Shown here one piece after another: positions 1 to 12,067 of a stretch of 64,000 nucleotides of DNA. Under the pieces are notes generated by a model. That model made no database searches. It was not told the origin of the DNA and saw nothing but the letters and a program-made list of their open reading frames with translations. The stretch is from the NCBI GenBank assembly GCA_963785425.1, contig CAWAVG010000002.1, positions 1,007,727-1,071,726 of the forward strand, written 5' to 3'. The position numbers and the translations under genes were made by a program. How positions within the stretch are numbered: position 1 is the first letter of the stretch; every line of letters starts with the position of its first letter. Origin of the DNA: RYN-133 sp963785425 (GTDB lineage: Bacteria > Actinomycetota > Actinomycetes > Mycobacteriales > Jatrophihabitantaceae).

Positions 1-2
1 TC

Positions 3-170
3 GCCCTGCCCGGCAGTTACGGGTTCGGAGTGCTGACACAGCGTCAGAGCGCGGGTCAGTACATCAACCTCGCTCCCGGCAAGTACCTCATCGCCTGCTT
101 CTGGCCGGACTTCAAGACCGGCATGCCGCACGCGTTCATGGGCATGTGGAAGCTCATCAACCTGAGCTGA
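3..170 (+). CDS. C-terminal fragment of an unrecognised protein (5' end outside window)
   Basis: The open frame runs from the window edge to a TGA at 168-170 and gives about 55 residues. The tail is rich in aromatic and glycine residues (GKYLIACFWPDF, then MWKLINLS) and looks like the last strands of a beta-sandwich exported protein. No family is recognised and the start lies outside the window. It converges on the VWA gene across a strong hairpin. Confidence 0.5.
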   Translation, partial: ALPGSYGFGVLTQRQSAGQYINLAPGKYLIACFWPDFKTGMPHAFMGMWKLINLS

Positions 171-175
171 CCACG

Positions 176-218
176 GACGACGACGGACCGGCAGCACAGC
201 TGCCGGCCCGTCGTCGTC
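176..218. terminator. Bidirectional terminator hairpin between convergent genes
   Basis: Two 20-base arms (176-195 and 199-218) pair with a single A-C mismatch around an ACA loop. The arms combine GACGACGACGG with CCGGCAGC. The hairpin lies between the stop of the plus-strand fragment (170) and the stop of the minus-strand VWA gene (222), so it can serve both. There is no U-tract, as is common in actinobacteria. Confidence 0.7.
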
Positions 219-221
219 GCG

Positions 222-1181
222 TCAGACGAGGCGTCCTGACCACAGCATCGACGCGCCTGCCGCCGCCAGCGTGAAGAGCAGCCCGACGGCGAGGAAGCGC
301 CACGAGATGTCGCGATGCACGGTGGTGTAGCCGATCTGCGAACCGATGTCCTTGTAGACCGCCTGCAGCTCCTGCACCGACGTGGCCGTGTGGAACGTGC
401 CGCCGGTCTGCAGAGCGATCTGGCTCAGGGCCGCGTTGTCCGCGGGCACCGGAACCTGCTCACCGTTCGTGCCCACCACAGTGCCGTTGGGGGTGCCGAA
501 CGCGATCGTCGAGATCTGGACGTGCGCCGCGCGCGCTGCCGCGATCGCCGACGAGATCGACCGTCCGGTCGTGTTCGACCCGTCACTGAGCAATACGACG
601 CGCGCAGGCGGCGGCTTGTCGCCCTTGGCCGTGGTGGCCTGCGCGAACACCCGGACGGCATCGAGCGAGCTGAAGATCGCTTCACCGATGGCGGTGTAGT
701 TGGCGAGCTTCAGGCCGTCGATCGCCTTCTTTACCAACTCGCGATCGAGGGTGGGCGGCACGAGCACATTCGCGTTGCGTGCAAAGCTGATCAGGCCGAG
801 GTTGATGCGTGCTGGCAGGATGTCCGCGAACTGCTTGCCGGCCTTCTTCGCGGCCTGCAGGCGCGACGGCAGCACGTCGGTCGCCTCCATCGACAGCGAC
901 ACGTCGATGTCGAGCATCACCGTCGCGCGGTCGCGCGGCACGCGCACGGACGCAGCCGGACGGGCCACGCCGACCGACAGCACGGTGAGCCCGATCAGCA
1001 GCAGTGCGAAGGTGAGATGCCGGCGCCATCCCGGGCGTCGCGGTGCGACGCTGCCGAGCAACTCGACGTTGCTGAACCGCGCGACGTACTTCTTGCGCCG
1101 CAACTGCACCACGACATAGGCCATGAGCACGAGCGCCACGGCGATCAGCAGCAGCAGCCACGCGGGCGACAGGAACGTCAT
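222..1181 (-). CDS. Membrane-anchored VWA-domain protein (BatA-like)
   Basis: 319 residues. An N-terminal hydrophobic segment (about 5-25) and a second at about 55-75 precede a von Willebrand factor A domain whose metal-ion site is visible as DIDVSLSMEATD near residue 91. A third membrane segment closes the protein near 295-315. This is the architecture of Bat/Aer operon proteins that work with MoxR ATPases and DUF58 proteins, probably in assembly or folding of envelope complexes. The ATG follows directly on the TAG of the DUF58 gene, so the genes moxR, DUF58 and VWA form one operon. The gene is intact, unlike its two upstream partners. Confidence 0.85.
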   Translation of the reverse strand: MTFLSPAWLLLLIAVALVLMAYVVVQLRRKKYVARFSNVELLGSVAPRRPGWRRHLTFALLLIGLTVLSVGVARPAASVRVPRDRATVMLDIDVSLSMEATDVLPSRLQAAKKAGKQFADILPARINLGLISFARNANVLVPPTLDRELVKKAIDGLKLANYTAIGEAIFSSLDAVRVFAQATTAKGDKPPPARVVLLSDGSNTTGRSISSAIAAARAAHVQISTIAFGTPNGTVVGTNGEQVPVPADNAALSQIALQTGGTFHTATSVQELQAVYKDIGSQIGYTTVHRDISWRFLAVGLLFTLAAAGASMLWSGRLV

Positions 1182-2154
1182 CTACCGCACCCCCTGGCGA
1201 CCGGCCGTAACGAGCTGGCCACCCATGCGGCGGCGGGCGACGACGTAACGCACGACGTCGTTGATCCAGTCGCGATCGGTGCGAAGTTGCAGGTGACCTG
1301 CGCCGGCGTGGCGCAGGCTGTCGGCGATGCGCGCGCGCTGTGCGGTCGCGGCAGCCGCGTAGTTCTGCCGCACGTTCGCCGACGACGTCTGCACCTCGAG
1401 CTCACGTCCCGACTCGGTGTCGACGAAGGTCACCAGGCCGGCGGCGGGCAGCTCCAGCTCACGCGGGTCGAGCACTTCGATGCCGAGCAGCTGGTGCCGC
1501 AACCCCAGTGCGCGCAGCGGCCGTTCCCACGGCGAGCTCGCCGGTCGTGACCGGGCCGATGAAGTCGGACACCACCGCCACGAGACCGCGTCGCCGCGGC
1601 GGGCGGCGCAACGACTCGAGCAGGTCGGGAAGCTCGGCGCCACCACCTCGCTCGGCGCGACGGGTCGCGGCGATGCGGCGGATCAGGTGCCGCCCGTGGT
1701 TGCGTCCGCCCAGCGCCGGGATGTGAAAGCTCTCGGTGCCGTTGGCGACGAGTGCGCCGATCCGGTTCCCGCCGCGGACCGTGAGATGCACGACCGCGGT
1801 GATCGCGGCCAGCACCAGTTCGCGCTTCTCGGTCAGCCCGGTGCCGAAGTCCATGCTCGGCGACAGATCGACGACCAGCCATGTCTCGAGCTCGCGGTCG
1901 GCGATCGTCTGCCGCACGTGCGGGACGGTGGTGCGCGCCGTGACGGGCCAGTCCATCCGGCGCACGTCGTCACCGGGCGTGTACTGGCGCGACTCCCCCG
2001 CCTCGCTGCCCGGGCCGGGCACGAGACCGACGTAGTTGCCCTGCAGCAACCCGTCCAAGCGGTTGCGCACCGTGAGTTCGAGCCGGCGCAGCAACGCCTC
2101 GGACGGCCCGAGGTCGAGCGCCGGCCCGTGGTCGACGGGAGTAGGTCCGGTCAT
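1182..2154 (-). CDS. DUF58 domain protein, one frameshift near 1530-1545
   Basis: DUF58 (VWA-like) partner of MoxR and BatA. The ATG at 2154 opens MTGPTPVDHG, and the frame carries the hallmark YTPGDDVRRMDWPVTAR followed by DLSPSMDFG. The frame is lost after SDFIGPVTTGELA. The expected C-terminus, WERPLRALGLRHQLLGIEV to the stop at 1182, continues in the next frame, so the span is one base over a multiple of three and one extra base is implied. Because the moxR frame also slips upstream, an artificial MoxR-DUF58 fusion can be read through here. A sequencing error is more likely than decay, since both halves keep family sequence. Confidence 0.8.
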
Positions 2155-2167
2155 CGGTGGTGCTCGG

Positions 2168-3279
<1,112 letters not shown>

Positions 3280-3340
3280 GTGGGGTCCTTCCGAACGGCA
3301 GTCGCAATCACGGTACGGGACCCGGCTATACGTTGCCTTG

Positions 3341-3640
3341 GTGTCCAGTGAAGAAGATCTTCGGTGTTCGGCCCGCGGTTGCCGTGCCGCCGCAACCGTC
3401 GATCTGGAGTGGCGCAACCCCAAGCTGCACGACGCCGCGCGCGTCAAGCACTGGCTGGCGTGCGACGAGCACGCCGACCATCTCGCCGACTTCCTGGCCC
3501 GCCGGAGTTTGCTGGCGAATTCGCTGCGCTCGGACCGCCTCCACGCAGCGTCGCGAGCGCGTCGGATCGCAGGATCGCGAAGCGAGCGAGACCGTCGATG
3601 GCCGCGTACCCTCAACCGCCGATGGCGGACATGGTCCTGA
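3341..3640 (+). CDS. Small cysteine-rich (zinc-ribbon-like) protein, 3' end uncertain
   Basis: The GTG at 3341 opens a frame with CSARGC near residue 8, then WRNPKLHDAARVKHWLACDEH and LADFL. This is a conserved actinobacterial small-protein pattern with paired cysteines, usually found beside moaA and usually about 60-75 residues long. Here the frame runs on to 3640 with an Arg-rich, non-conserved tail that overlaps the 3' end of convergent moaA by 29 bases. The true stop may therefore be lost through an indel near 3510. Function unknown; metal binding is inferred from the cysteines only. Confidence 0.55.
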   Translation: MSSEEDLRCSARGCRAAATVDLEWRNPKLHDAARVKHWLACDEHADHLADFLARRSLLANSLRSDRLHAASRARRIAGSRSERDRRWPRTLNRRWRTWS

Positions 3641-4652
3641 TCGGCTGGACGAAATCGGGGGCGTCGATGCCGTGGCCGGCCTGCTTGCCGTCACGGCCGT
3701 CCGGATGATCGCCGCCAGTTCCTCGGCCGAGGCGCCGGCGCGCAACGGTCCGCGCAGGTCGGTCTCGTCCTGCGCGAACAGGCAGGTGCGCAGCTGGCCG
3801 TCGGCGGTGAGGCGCAGCCGGTCGCAGTCGCGGCAGAACGGACGGGTGACCGACGCGATCACGCCGAGGCGTCCGGGCTGCACGGCCCATGAGGCGCGGT
3901 CGGGTCCGTCGATCACGTCGAACTCCTCGGCCGGTGCGTGGCCCACGTGGCCGCGCGGCGCGAGTTCGAAGTCGCGTTCGAGCAGCTCGAGCACCTCTGC
4001 GGCGGTGACCATGCGTCGCGCGCGTCCAGTTGTGGTCGGCGTCGAGCGGCATGTGCTCGATGAAGCGCAGCTGGTATCCGTTGCGCAGCGCCCACGTCAG
4101 CAACTGCGGCGCCTCGGCGAGGTTCGAGTCGCGCATCAGCACCGAGTTGACCTTCACCGGAGCCAGCCCGGCCTCGGCGGCTGCCGCGATCCCGCGCAGC
4201 ACGTCGGGCAGCCGGTCGCGGCGGGTGAGCTCGCGGAAGCGATCGCGGTCGAGCGTGTCGATCGAGACGTTCACGCGGTCGAGTCCCGCGGCGACGAGAT
4301 CGCCGGCCGACCGGTCGAGGCTGATCCCGTTCGTGGTCAGTGACAGTTCGGGGCGCGGCGTCAGCGCGGCCAGCCGGCGCACGACGTCGACGACGGTGCG
4401 GTGCACCAGCGGCTCGCCGCCGGTCAGCCGCACGCTCTCGACGCCCAGGCCGATGAAGACCTCGGCCAGGCGCACGATCTCGTCGTCGCTGAGCCGGTCG
4501 CGTTGCGTGAGCCAGTCAAGACCCTCGGCCGGCATGCAGTAGGTGCAGCGCAGCGAGCACCGGTCGGTGAGCGAGATGCGCAGGTCGGTCGCCGTGCGCC
4601 CGAAGCGGTCGCGCAGCACCGCGTCCGGGCGGCCATTCGGTGCTGCGATCAC
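3612..4652 (-). CDS. moaA: GTP 3',8-cyclase MoaA, two compensating frameshifts
   Basis: Radical-SAM enzyme of molybdenum cofactor synthesis, converting GTP to 3',8-cyclo-GTP. The start frame shows the radical-SAM cluster CSLRCTYCM, GGEPLVH and TTNGI. After HNWTR (about 4,015) the reading moves to the next frame, which holds the second cluster (PFCRDCDRLRL...LRTCLF). Near 3,688 it returns to the first frame, giving KQAGHGIDAP and the essential C-terminal Gly-Gly of TMSAIGG. The total span is an exact multiple of three, so one extra and one missing base cancel. Keeping all functional motifs on both sides argues for sequencing or assembly indels rather than a dead gene. Confidence 0.9.
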   Translation of the reverse strand: MIAAPNGRPDAVLRDRFGRTATDLRISLTDRCSLRCTYCMPAEGLDWLTQRDRLSDDEIVRLAEVFIGLGVESVRLTGGEPLVHRTVVDVVRRLAALTPRPELSLTTNGISLDRSAGDLVAAGLDRVNVSIDTLDRDRFRELTRRDRLPDVLRGIAAAAEAGLAPVKVNSVLMRDSNLAEAPQLLTWALRNGYQLRFIEHMPLDADHNWTRATHGHRRRGARAARTRLRTRAARPRGPRTGRGVRRDRRTRPRLMGRAARTPRRDRVGHPSVLPRLRPAAPHRRRPAAHLPVRAGRDRPARTVARRRLGRGTGGDHPDGRDGKQAGHGIDAPDFVQPIRTMSAIGG

Positions 4653-4738
4653 GTGATCACGCTACCGACCCGACGCTGCAACCACGTCACGTCCGGGACC
4701 GGCCTCCGCAGGTGCGGACGCACACGTCCGCTCCGTCC

Positions 4739-6229
4739 TCAGGTGAGTGGACGCGTCGCCCCGAGGTAGCCCCAGTCGACACTCCACAGCGGCGTGATCT
4801 GGATGACCGAACCGCTCTGCGGTGCCTGCACCACATTCCCGCCGCCGATGTAGATCGCGACGTGGTGGATGCCGCTCGGGCTGCCGTTCGAGCTCCAGAA
4901 GGTCAGGTCACCCGGCCGCAGCTGGGAGGTGGACGGGTGGAACGAGCCCGCCTGCCAGTACTGCGCGGCCGCGTAGTGGTCGAGGCTGATGTAGGGCGCC
5001 CACGCGTACAGGCTCAGCCCCGAGCAGTCGAAGCCCTTGACGTGACAGTCGTTGAAGGCACCGTCACCGGCGCAGACACCGTAGGTCGGTCCGTAGGCGT
5101 TGCCGCCGGCCCAGGCGTACATCCAGCCGCGCCAGCGCAACGCACGGCTGGCGGCCTCTTCGCCGGCCTGGGGCGTCCACTGTCCGCCGCTCGGCGAGAT
5201 GTCGCCGCCACCGCCACCGCCTCCGCCGCCCCCGGACGAGGAGACGGTGCCGCCGCCCCCGTTCCCGCCGCCGGAGTGGTGGCGGTGGTGCCGTGCTGCG
5301 GCGGCCGCGGCGGCCTCCTGCGCGGCCAGCCGGCGCCGTTCGGCCGCCGCGGCACGCAGGGCCGCCTCGCGGGCGCGCTCGGCGCGGAGCGCGGCCTGTC
5401 GCCGCTGGTAGGCCTGGTAGGCGGCCAGTTGCTGCTGGTACTGAATGTAGGCGGCCCGCTGGTGGTTCAGCGTGGCGAGTTCTTCCTGTGCCTGCTGCAG
5501 CGCGGCCTGCTGGCTCGCCAACTGGGCCTGCAGTTGCTTCTGCTCCTCGATGGCAGCCGTGACCGCGGCGTCGGCAGCCTCCTTGGCGTGCTCGGCGGCG
5601 ACGGTGGCCGCGCGCTGCCTCGCCACGGCGAGCCGGGCAGCCGCGTCGGCGTTCGAGCGCGCCACGGTCGCCGACTTGACGTTGCCGATGGCGTCGATCT
5701 GGTGGTCGCTCTCATACTGCTGAAGTGCGTTCTGCTGCAGGAGCGTGTTCGGGTCCTGGGCGGTCAGCAGCGACTCGGTCATACCGCCGATCGAGCCGTT
5801 CATGTAGGTGGCCTGGGCGAACGCGGCGAACTGCTGCTGCGCGGCGTCGACGCGCTGCTGCGCGGCGACGACGGCCTTGGCGGCCTTCGCCGAATCGATC
5901 TTCGCCTGCTCGAGCTTGGACAGGGCGTAGGCGAGCTTCTGCTCGGCCATCTCGCGCGCCGCCTCGAGCTGGCGCAGCTGGGACTCGATCGCGGCCACGC
6001 TGGCGCCCAGCCGTCCGACCTCCGCGGCGACCGCGGACTTGTGCGCGGACGCCCCGTTGAGTTGGCCGTTGGTCGGGTTGGTCGGCGCGGACGAGCCGGG
6101 GTTGGGCGGCGGCGCGGCGCCCGCGATCCGGCCGGGCACGACGAGCAGACTCGCGACGGCCAGCAGGGCCAGGAGCAGGGACACGGTTCTGGGTCGGCCG
6201 ATGCGCAGGTAGCGGTGGATGACGGGCAC
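4739..6229 (-). CDS. Secreted NlpC/P60 peptidoglycan hydrolase (RipC-like)
   Basis: 496 residues, GTG start. An N-terminal signal sequence (about 14-38, LLLALLAVASLLVV) precedes a long Ala/Gln/Glu-rich coiled coil (about 60-310), a Gly/Ser linker with a run of ten glycines near 335, and a C-terminal NlpC/P60 domain. The catalytic cysteine lies in GFDCSGL, the histidine in GIHHVAIYIGG and the third polar residue near VVQAP. This layout fits a D,L-endopeptidase held inactive by its coiled coil and used in cell separation. The segment before the active site carries an additional Cys pair (GVCAGDGAFNDC). No partner FtsX/FtsE gene lies nearby. Confidence 0.88.
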   Translation of the reverse strand: MPVIHRYLRIGRPRTVSLLLALLAVASLLVVPGRIAGAAPPPNPGSSAPTNPTNGQLNGASAHKSAVAAEVGRLGASVAAIESQLRQLEAAREMAEQKLAYALSKLEQAKIDSAKAAKAVVAAQQRVDAAQQQFAAFAQATYMNGSIGGMTESLLTAQDPNTLLQQNALQQYESDHQIDAIGNVKSATVARSNADAAARLAVARQRAATVAAEHAKEAADAAVTAAIEEQKQLQAQLASQQAALQQAQEELATLNHQRAAYIQYQQQLAAYQAYQRRQAALRAERAREAALRAAAAERRRLAAQEAAAAAAARHHRHHSGGGNGGGGTVSSSGGGGGGGGGGDISPSGGQWTPQAGEEAASRALRWRGWMYAWAGGNAYGPTYGVCAGDGAFNDCHVKGFDCSGLSLYAWAPYISLDHYAAAQYWQAGSFHPSTSQLRPGDLTFWSSNGSPSGIHHVAIYIGGGNVVQAPQSGSVIQITPLWSVDWGYLGATRPLT

Positions 6230-6548
6230 GGCTACGGCCTCTCAGCAGTCAACTCGACAGGCGACCGGCCGGGGGCGGCGGCCGCGGGACAGCGGAGCAA
6301 CATGGAACACTTGCGTGCTCAGAGTGCCATTTCTGCCCCAAATTTGCCAGGCGCCACTCGAGAATCACTGGCACCATGAGTAACAAATTGCACAAAGCGC
6401 CCCAGCCGGACGTGACGCGCCGACGGCGAGCCGGCAGCGGGGCCGGGGCGGCGGGCGTCGCGCTCGGGAGCGTGGATGGGCCCGGCCCCCTCCCGACGCA
6501 GTGAGGAGGGTGGTTGCGAACGAGGGCAACACCCGCCGCGCAAGCGGC
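6230..6548. other. Intergenic region upstream of the NlpC/P60 gene
   Basis: This 319-base gap lies between two minus-strand genes. The part from about 6,300 to 6,410 is clearly less GC-rich than its surroundings and probably holds the promoter of the hydrolase gene; GTGCCA/TGGCAC inverted motifs recur there. I looked for the cyclic-di-AMP riboswitch often found ahead of such genes and could not recognise its core. No coding sequence is evident. Confidence 0.4.
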
Positions 6549-7541
6549 TCAGCCCGCGACGTCCGGAGCAGCAAGGCGCGCAGCCCGGCGCCGCTCCCAC
6601 CAGGACAGGCCCAGGTGCGCGGCGAGCGCGTAGACCAGTCCGGCCAGCAGATCGACGACGTAGTGCTCGCCGGTGTAGACCAGCGTTACCCCCATCGCGA
6701 CGGGATAGAGCCACAACAGATGTCGCCACCGGCTCGACAGCTTGCTGCCGACGTAGAGCGCGATCAGGCAGGCGAAGGCGACGTGCAGCGAGGGCATCGC
6801 CGCGACCGGGTTCGACCCGTCCTGCTGCGCGTGCGCCAGCGTGGTCTGCAGGTTCGGGGCGTGCAGCCAGATCCAGCCGCGAGCCGACAATCGCGCGATC
6901 GGATCGGCGATGAAGCCGTCGCGGGCGGCCAGCCAGGGCGGCGCCTCCGGGAAGAGGATGTAGGTGATCAGGCCCGCGACCGACAACAGCACGACACGCG
7001 AGATGTACTGCAGCCAATACGTGCGGTGGCGCAGCCACAGCACCGCCGCCACGACCGGCGTGGCGATGAAGTGGGACGTGTAGATCAGGGTGAACAGTGC
7101 GTCGTACCAGAAGACGTGGTGCGGGTCGTAGAGGTGGTGCTGCAGCCATACCGTCGGCACGTTGCCGCCGAACAACCCGCGCTCCCAGCCCACGACGTCG
7201 TTCTCGTGCAGCGGCAGACCGACGGCATCTGCCGCGCCGCGCGTCTTGTCGTAGAGGATCAGCACTGCGGTGAACGGCGCCCAGTCGAGGAAGACCTGCC
7301 CGAAGCTGCGCCAACCGGCGCCGAAGCGGGTGATCGCGAGTGGGAGCACGCTCAAGATCGCGATCTCGTTGCGTCCGATCGGCACGCCCACGACCGCGAT
7401 GATCACTACGAGCGCGACGACGTAGAGCAACAGGGCGCCCCGCCTGATGCGGGTCCACCCGACCGCGTCGATGACGCGCATGGGCCTCGAACGTTGTACC
7501 GCACCGGCCGACGCCCCCTCGCGGGTGGCGCTGTCGGTCAT
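6549..7541 (-). CDS. PAP2 superfamily membrane phosphatase / phosphotransferase
   Basis: About 330 residues with five or six hydrophobic segments. The PAP2_3 (inositol-phosphoceramide-synthase-like) signature is present: AAMPSLHVAF for the second conserved motif and TGEHYVVDLLAG for the third, giving the catalytic His/His/Asp. The canonical first motif (KX6RP) is not obvious, as is usual in this branch. The ATG at 7541 (MTDSATREG) gives the common actinobacterial length; an alternative ATG at 7481 has a weak GAGG upstream. It probably acts on lipid phosphates or transfers phospho-head groups at the outer membrane face. It is divergent from aconitase. Confidence 0.8.
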   Translation of the reverse strand: MTDSATREGASAGAVQRSRPMRVIDAVGWTRIRRGALLLYVVALVVIIAVVGVPIGRNEIAILSVLPLAITRFGAGWRSFGQVFLDWAPFTAVLILYDKTRGAADAVGLPLHENDVVGWERGLFGGNVPTVWLQHHLYDPHHVFWYDALFTLIYTSHFIATPVVAAVLWLRHRTYWLQYISRVVLLSVAGLITYILFPEAPPWLAARDGFIADPIARLSARGWIWLHAPNLQTTLAHAQQDGSNPVAAMPSLHVAFACLIALYVGSKLSSRWRHLLWLYPVAMGVTLVYTGEHYVVDLLAGLVYALAAHLGLSWWERRRAARLAAPDVAG

Positions 7542-7619
7542 GCGGGTGACTGTAGCGAGGCCGGCGGGTGAACACCGGGACGCTGCCCGGCAGCGCTCAG
7601 GCAACCCGTCCCACGGTGG

Positions 7620-7625
7620 TATGTT
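7620..7625 (+). promoter_or_regulatory. Possible -10 element of the aconitase promoter
   Basis: TATGTT fits the actinobacterial -10 pattern TANNNT. A transcript from it would begin at about 7,632, immediately at the palindrome that follows. No clear -35 element is visible. Confidence 0.3.
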
Positions 7626-7633
7626 CGAAGGTA

Positions 7634-7647
7634 TCTTGACGTCAAGA
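7634..7647. promoter_or_regulatory. Perfect 14-bp palindrome upstream of acn (candidate operator)
   Basis: TCTTGACGTCAAGA is identical on both strands. It lies 21 bases upstream of the AGGAGG ribosome site (7668-7673) of aconitase and next to a possible -10 box, a placement typical of a dimeric repressor site. The binding protein is not identifiable in this window. Confidence 0.55.
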
Positions 7648-7683
7648 GATCTCGGCCATGACATTCGAGGAGGCGCAGTTCCC

Positions 7684-10449
<2,766 letters not shown>

Positions 10450-10458
10450 GCCCACGCG

Positions 10459-10487
10459 TTGTCCACAGGGTCGGGCGGGCGTCCACA
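10459..10487. promoter_or_regulatory. Pair of DnaA-box-like sequences
   Basis: TTGTCCACA at 10459-10467 matches the actinobacterial DnaA box exactly, and GCGTCCACA at 10479-10487 is a near match in the same orientation. They lie between the aconitase stop and the AbiEi-like remnant. Two boxes are too few for an origin. Confidence 0.3.
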
Positions 10488-10538
10488 GCGACGGACGGCA
10501 CGCCCCGCGGCGCCGCTGCCACTGCTCTGCTCGTCGGC

Positions 10539-10706
10539 ATGCGTCAGCTCCCCTCGTCCGACGTGTTCTCCCGCGCCGACGCACGCCTGCTGGGCTGGTC
10601 CGACCCCGCACTGACGCGCGCCGTGCGCGCCGGCAGGATCCTGCGGCTGCGGCGCGACCAGTTCACGACCACGCCCATCGACGCTCGACTGGCGGCGATT
10701 GGCTGA
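10539..10706 (+). pseudogene. Truncated N-terminal AbiEi-like winged-helix remnant (55 aa)
   Basis: ATG at 10539 to TGA at 10704-10706. The 55 residues (SRADARLLGWSDPALTRAV, then RILRLRRDQF) match the N-terminal winged-helix pattern of AbiEi-type proteins, which in full are about 300 residues and often carry a nuclease-like C-terminal domain. Here the protein ends just after the linker helix. A palindrome-type repeat unit begins 7 bases after the stop. It is probably the stub of a decayed gene; the family call rests on a short match. Confidence 0.45.
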
Positions 10707-10712
10707 GCCGGG

Positions 10713-10726
10713 CACCAGCGGGGAAA
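10713..10726 (+). repeat. Solo copy of the CACCAGCGGGGAAA repeat unit
   Basis: This is an exact 14-base copy of the unit that forms tandem hairpins at 33,619-33,734. Here no partner arm is seen within 60 bases upstream. It sits directly behind the truncated AbiEi-like remnant and 10 bases before the xylA promoter. Confidence 0.5.
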
Positions 10727-10735
10727 TGTCGGGTC

Positions 10736-10765
10736 TTGACGGTGGAGATACCGTCGCCGCATAAG
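10736..10765 (+). promoter_or_regulatory. Candidate xylA promoter
   Basis: TTGACG (10736-10741) is followed after 18 bases by CATAAG (10760-10765). Just downstream, GTTC and GAAC half-sites (10765-10779) flank a 7-base spacer and could bind the ROK repressor encoded at 15.6 kb. The ribosome site GGAGG is at 10786-10790. Confidence 0.4.
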
Positions 10766-10796
10766 TTCACGACGAGAACAAATGCCGGAGGCAGTC

Positions 10797-11990
10797 ATGG
10801 TGGTACCGACCCCGACGCGGGATGACGGGTTCACGTTCGGGTTGTGGACGGTGGGGTGGCCGGGTCGGGATCCGTTCGGGGATGCGACGCGGGGGCCGGT
10901 GGATCCGGTGGAGTCGGTGCATCGTCTTGCTGAGCGTGGTGCTGCGGGGGTGACGTTTCATGATGATGATCTGGTGCCGTTCGGGTCCTCGGCGGCGGAT
11001 CGGGACAGGCATGTTGCCCGGTTCAGGCAGGCGTTGTCCGAGACGGGGATGACGGTGCCGATGATGACGACGAACCTGTTCACGCATCCGGTGTTCAAGG
11101 ATGGTGGGTTCACCAGTAATGACCGCTCGGTGCGCCGGTATGCGGTGGCCAAGGTGGCCCGCAATCTGGATCTGGCCGCCGAGTTGGGTGCGCAGACCTA
11201 CGTGTTCTGGGGTGGGCGTGAGGGTGCCGAGTATGACGGGGTCAAGGATGTGCAGGCCGCGTTGGACCGCTACCGGGAGGCGATCGACACCCTCGCAAGC
11301 TATGTGCTGGAACGCGGTTATGGGATCCGGTTCGCGATCGAACCCAAACCCAACGAGCCGCGCGGGGACATCCTGCTGCCCACGGTGGGGCATGCGTTGG
11401 CGTTCATCGCCGAGCTCGACCACGCCGACATGGTGGGGGTGAACCCCGAAGTCGGTCACGAGCAGATGGCCGGGCTCAACTACGTCGCCGGCATCGCCCA
11501 AGCCCTGTGGGCCGGCAAACTGTTCCACATCGACCTCAACGGCCAGCGCAGCATCAAATACGACCAGGACCTCGTGTTCGGCCACGGCGACCTGCTCAAC
11601 GCCTTCCACCTGGTCGACCTGCTCGAACACGGCGCCCCCGGCCAACCCGCCACCACCCCCGCCTACGACGGACCCCGCCACTTCGACTACAAACCCTCCC
11701 GCACCGAGAACATGGACGGCGTCTGGGACAGCGCCACCGCCAACATGTCCACCTACCTGCTGCTCAAACAACGCGCCCAGGCCTACCGCGCCGACCCCGA
11801 AGTCCAACACGCCCTCCAACACGCCGGCACCACCACCCTGCGCGAACCCACCCTCAACCCCGACGAAACCCTCACCCACCTCCGCGACACCACCACCACC
11901 TTCGACCCCGACACCACCGCCCAACGCGGCTACGGCTTCGTCCACCTCAACCAACTCGCCCTCGAACACCTCGTCGGCGCACGTACATAA
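10797..11990 (+). CDS. xylA: Xylose isomerase
   Basis: Converts D-xylose to D-xylulose, which enters the pentose phosphate pathway. About 397 residues. Family landmarks: FTFGLWTVGW at the N-terminus, TFHDDDL with the catalytic His, WGGREG, metal ligands in IEPKPNEPRGD and NPEVGHEQMAG, and FHIDLNGQ. The ATG at 10797 follows GGAGG by 6 bases and is preferred to the ATG at 10782. The base composition is unusual: the first half of the coding strand is strongly G/T-rich with T/G-ending codons, while the second half is strongly C/A-rich. The change lies near 11,300-11,400 and neighbours do not share it. The enzyme appears complete. Confidence 0.95.
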   Translation: MVVPTPTRDDGFTFGLWTVGWPGRDPFGDATRGPVDPVESVHRLAERGAAGVTFHDDDLVPFGSSAADRDRHVARFRQALSETGMTVPMMTTNLFTHPVFKDGGFTSNDRSVRRYAVAKVARNLDLAAELGAQTYVFWGGREGAEYDGVKDVQAALDRYREAIDTLASYVLERGYGIRFAIEPKPNEPRGDILLPTVGHALAFIAELDHADMVGVNPEVGHEQMAGLNYVAGIAQALWAGKLFHIDLNGQRSIKYDQDLVFGHGDLLNAFHLVDLLEHGAPGQPATTPAYDGPRHFDYKPSRTENMDGVWDSATANMSTYLLLKQRAQAYRADPEVQHALQHAGTTTLREPTLNPDETLTHLRDTTTTFDPDTTAQRGYGFVHLNQLALEHLVGART

Positions 11991-12067
11991 GGGACAACCG
12001 TTAACGCCGGCCGCCGGATCAGGTAACGAGTTGGTGTCGGACGTGTTCCAGACAGTCGCGATCGGAT

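Noticed and set aside
6230..6548. Cyclic-di-AMP riboswitch ahead of the NlpC/P60 gene
   Set aside because: Expected from known associations, but the conserved core could not be found by eye on the minus strand; a covariance-model search would settle it.
10459..10487. Replication origin
   Set aside because: Only two DnaA-like boxes, no AT-rich unwinding region, and no dnaA, dnaN or parAB nearby.
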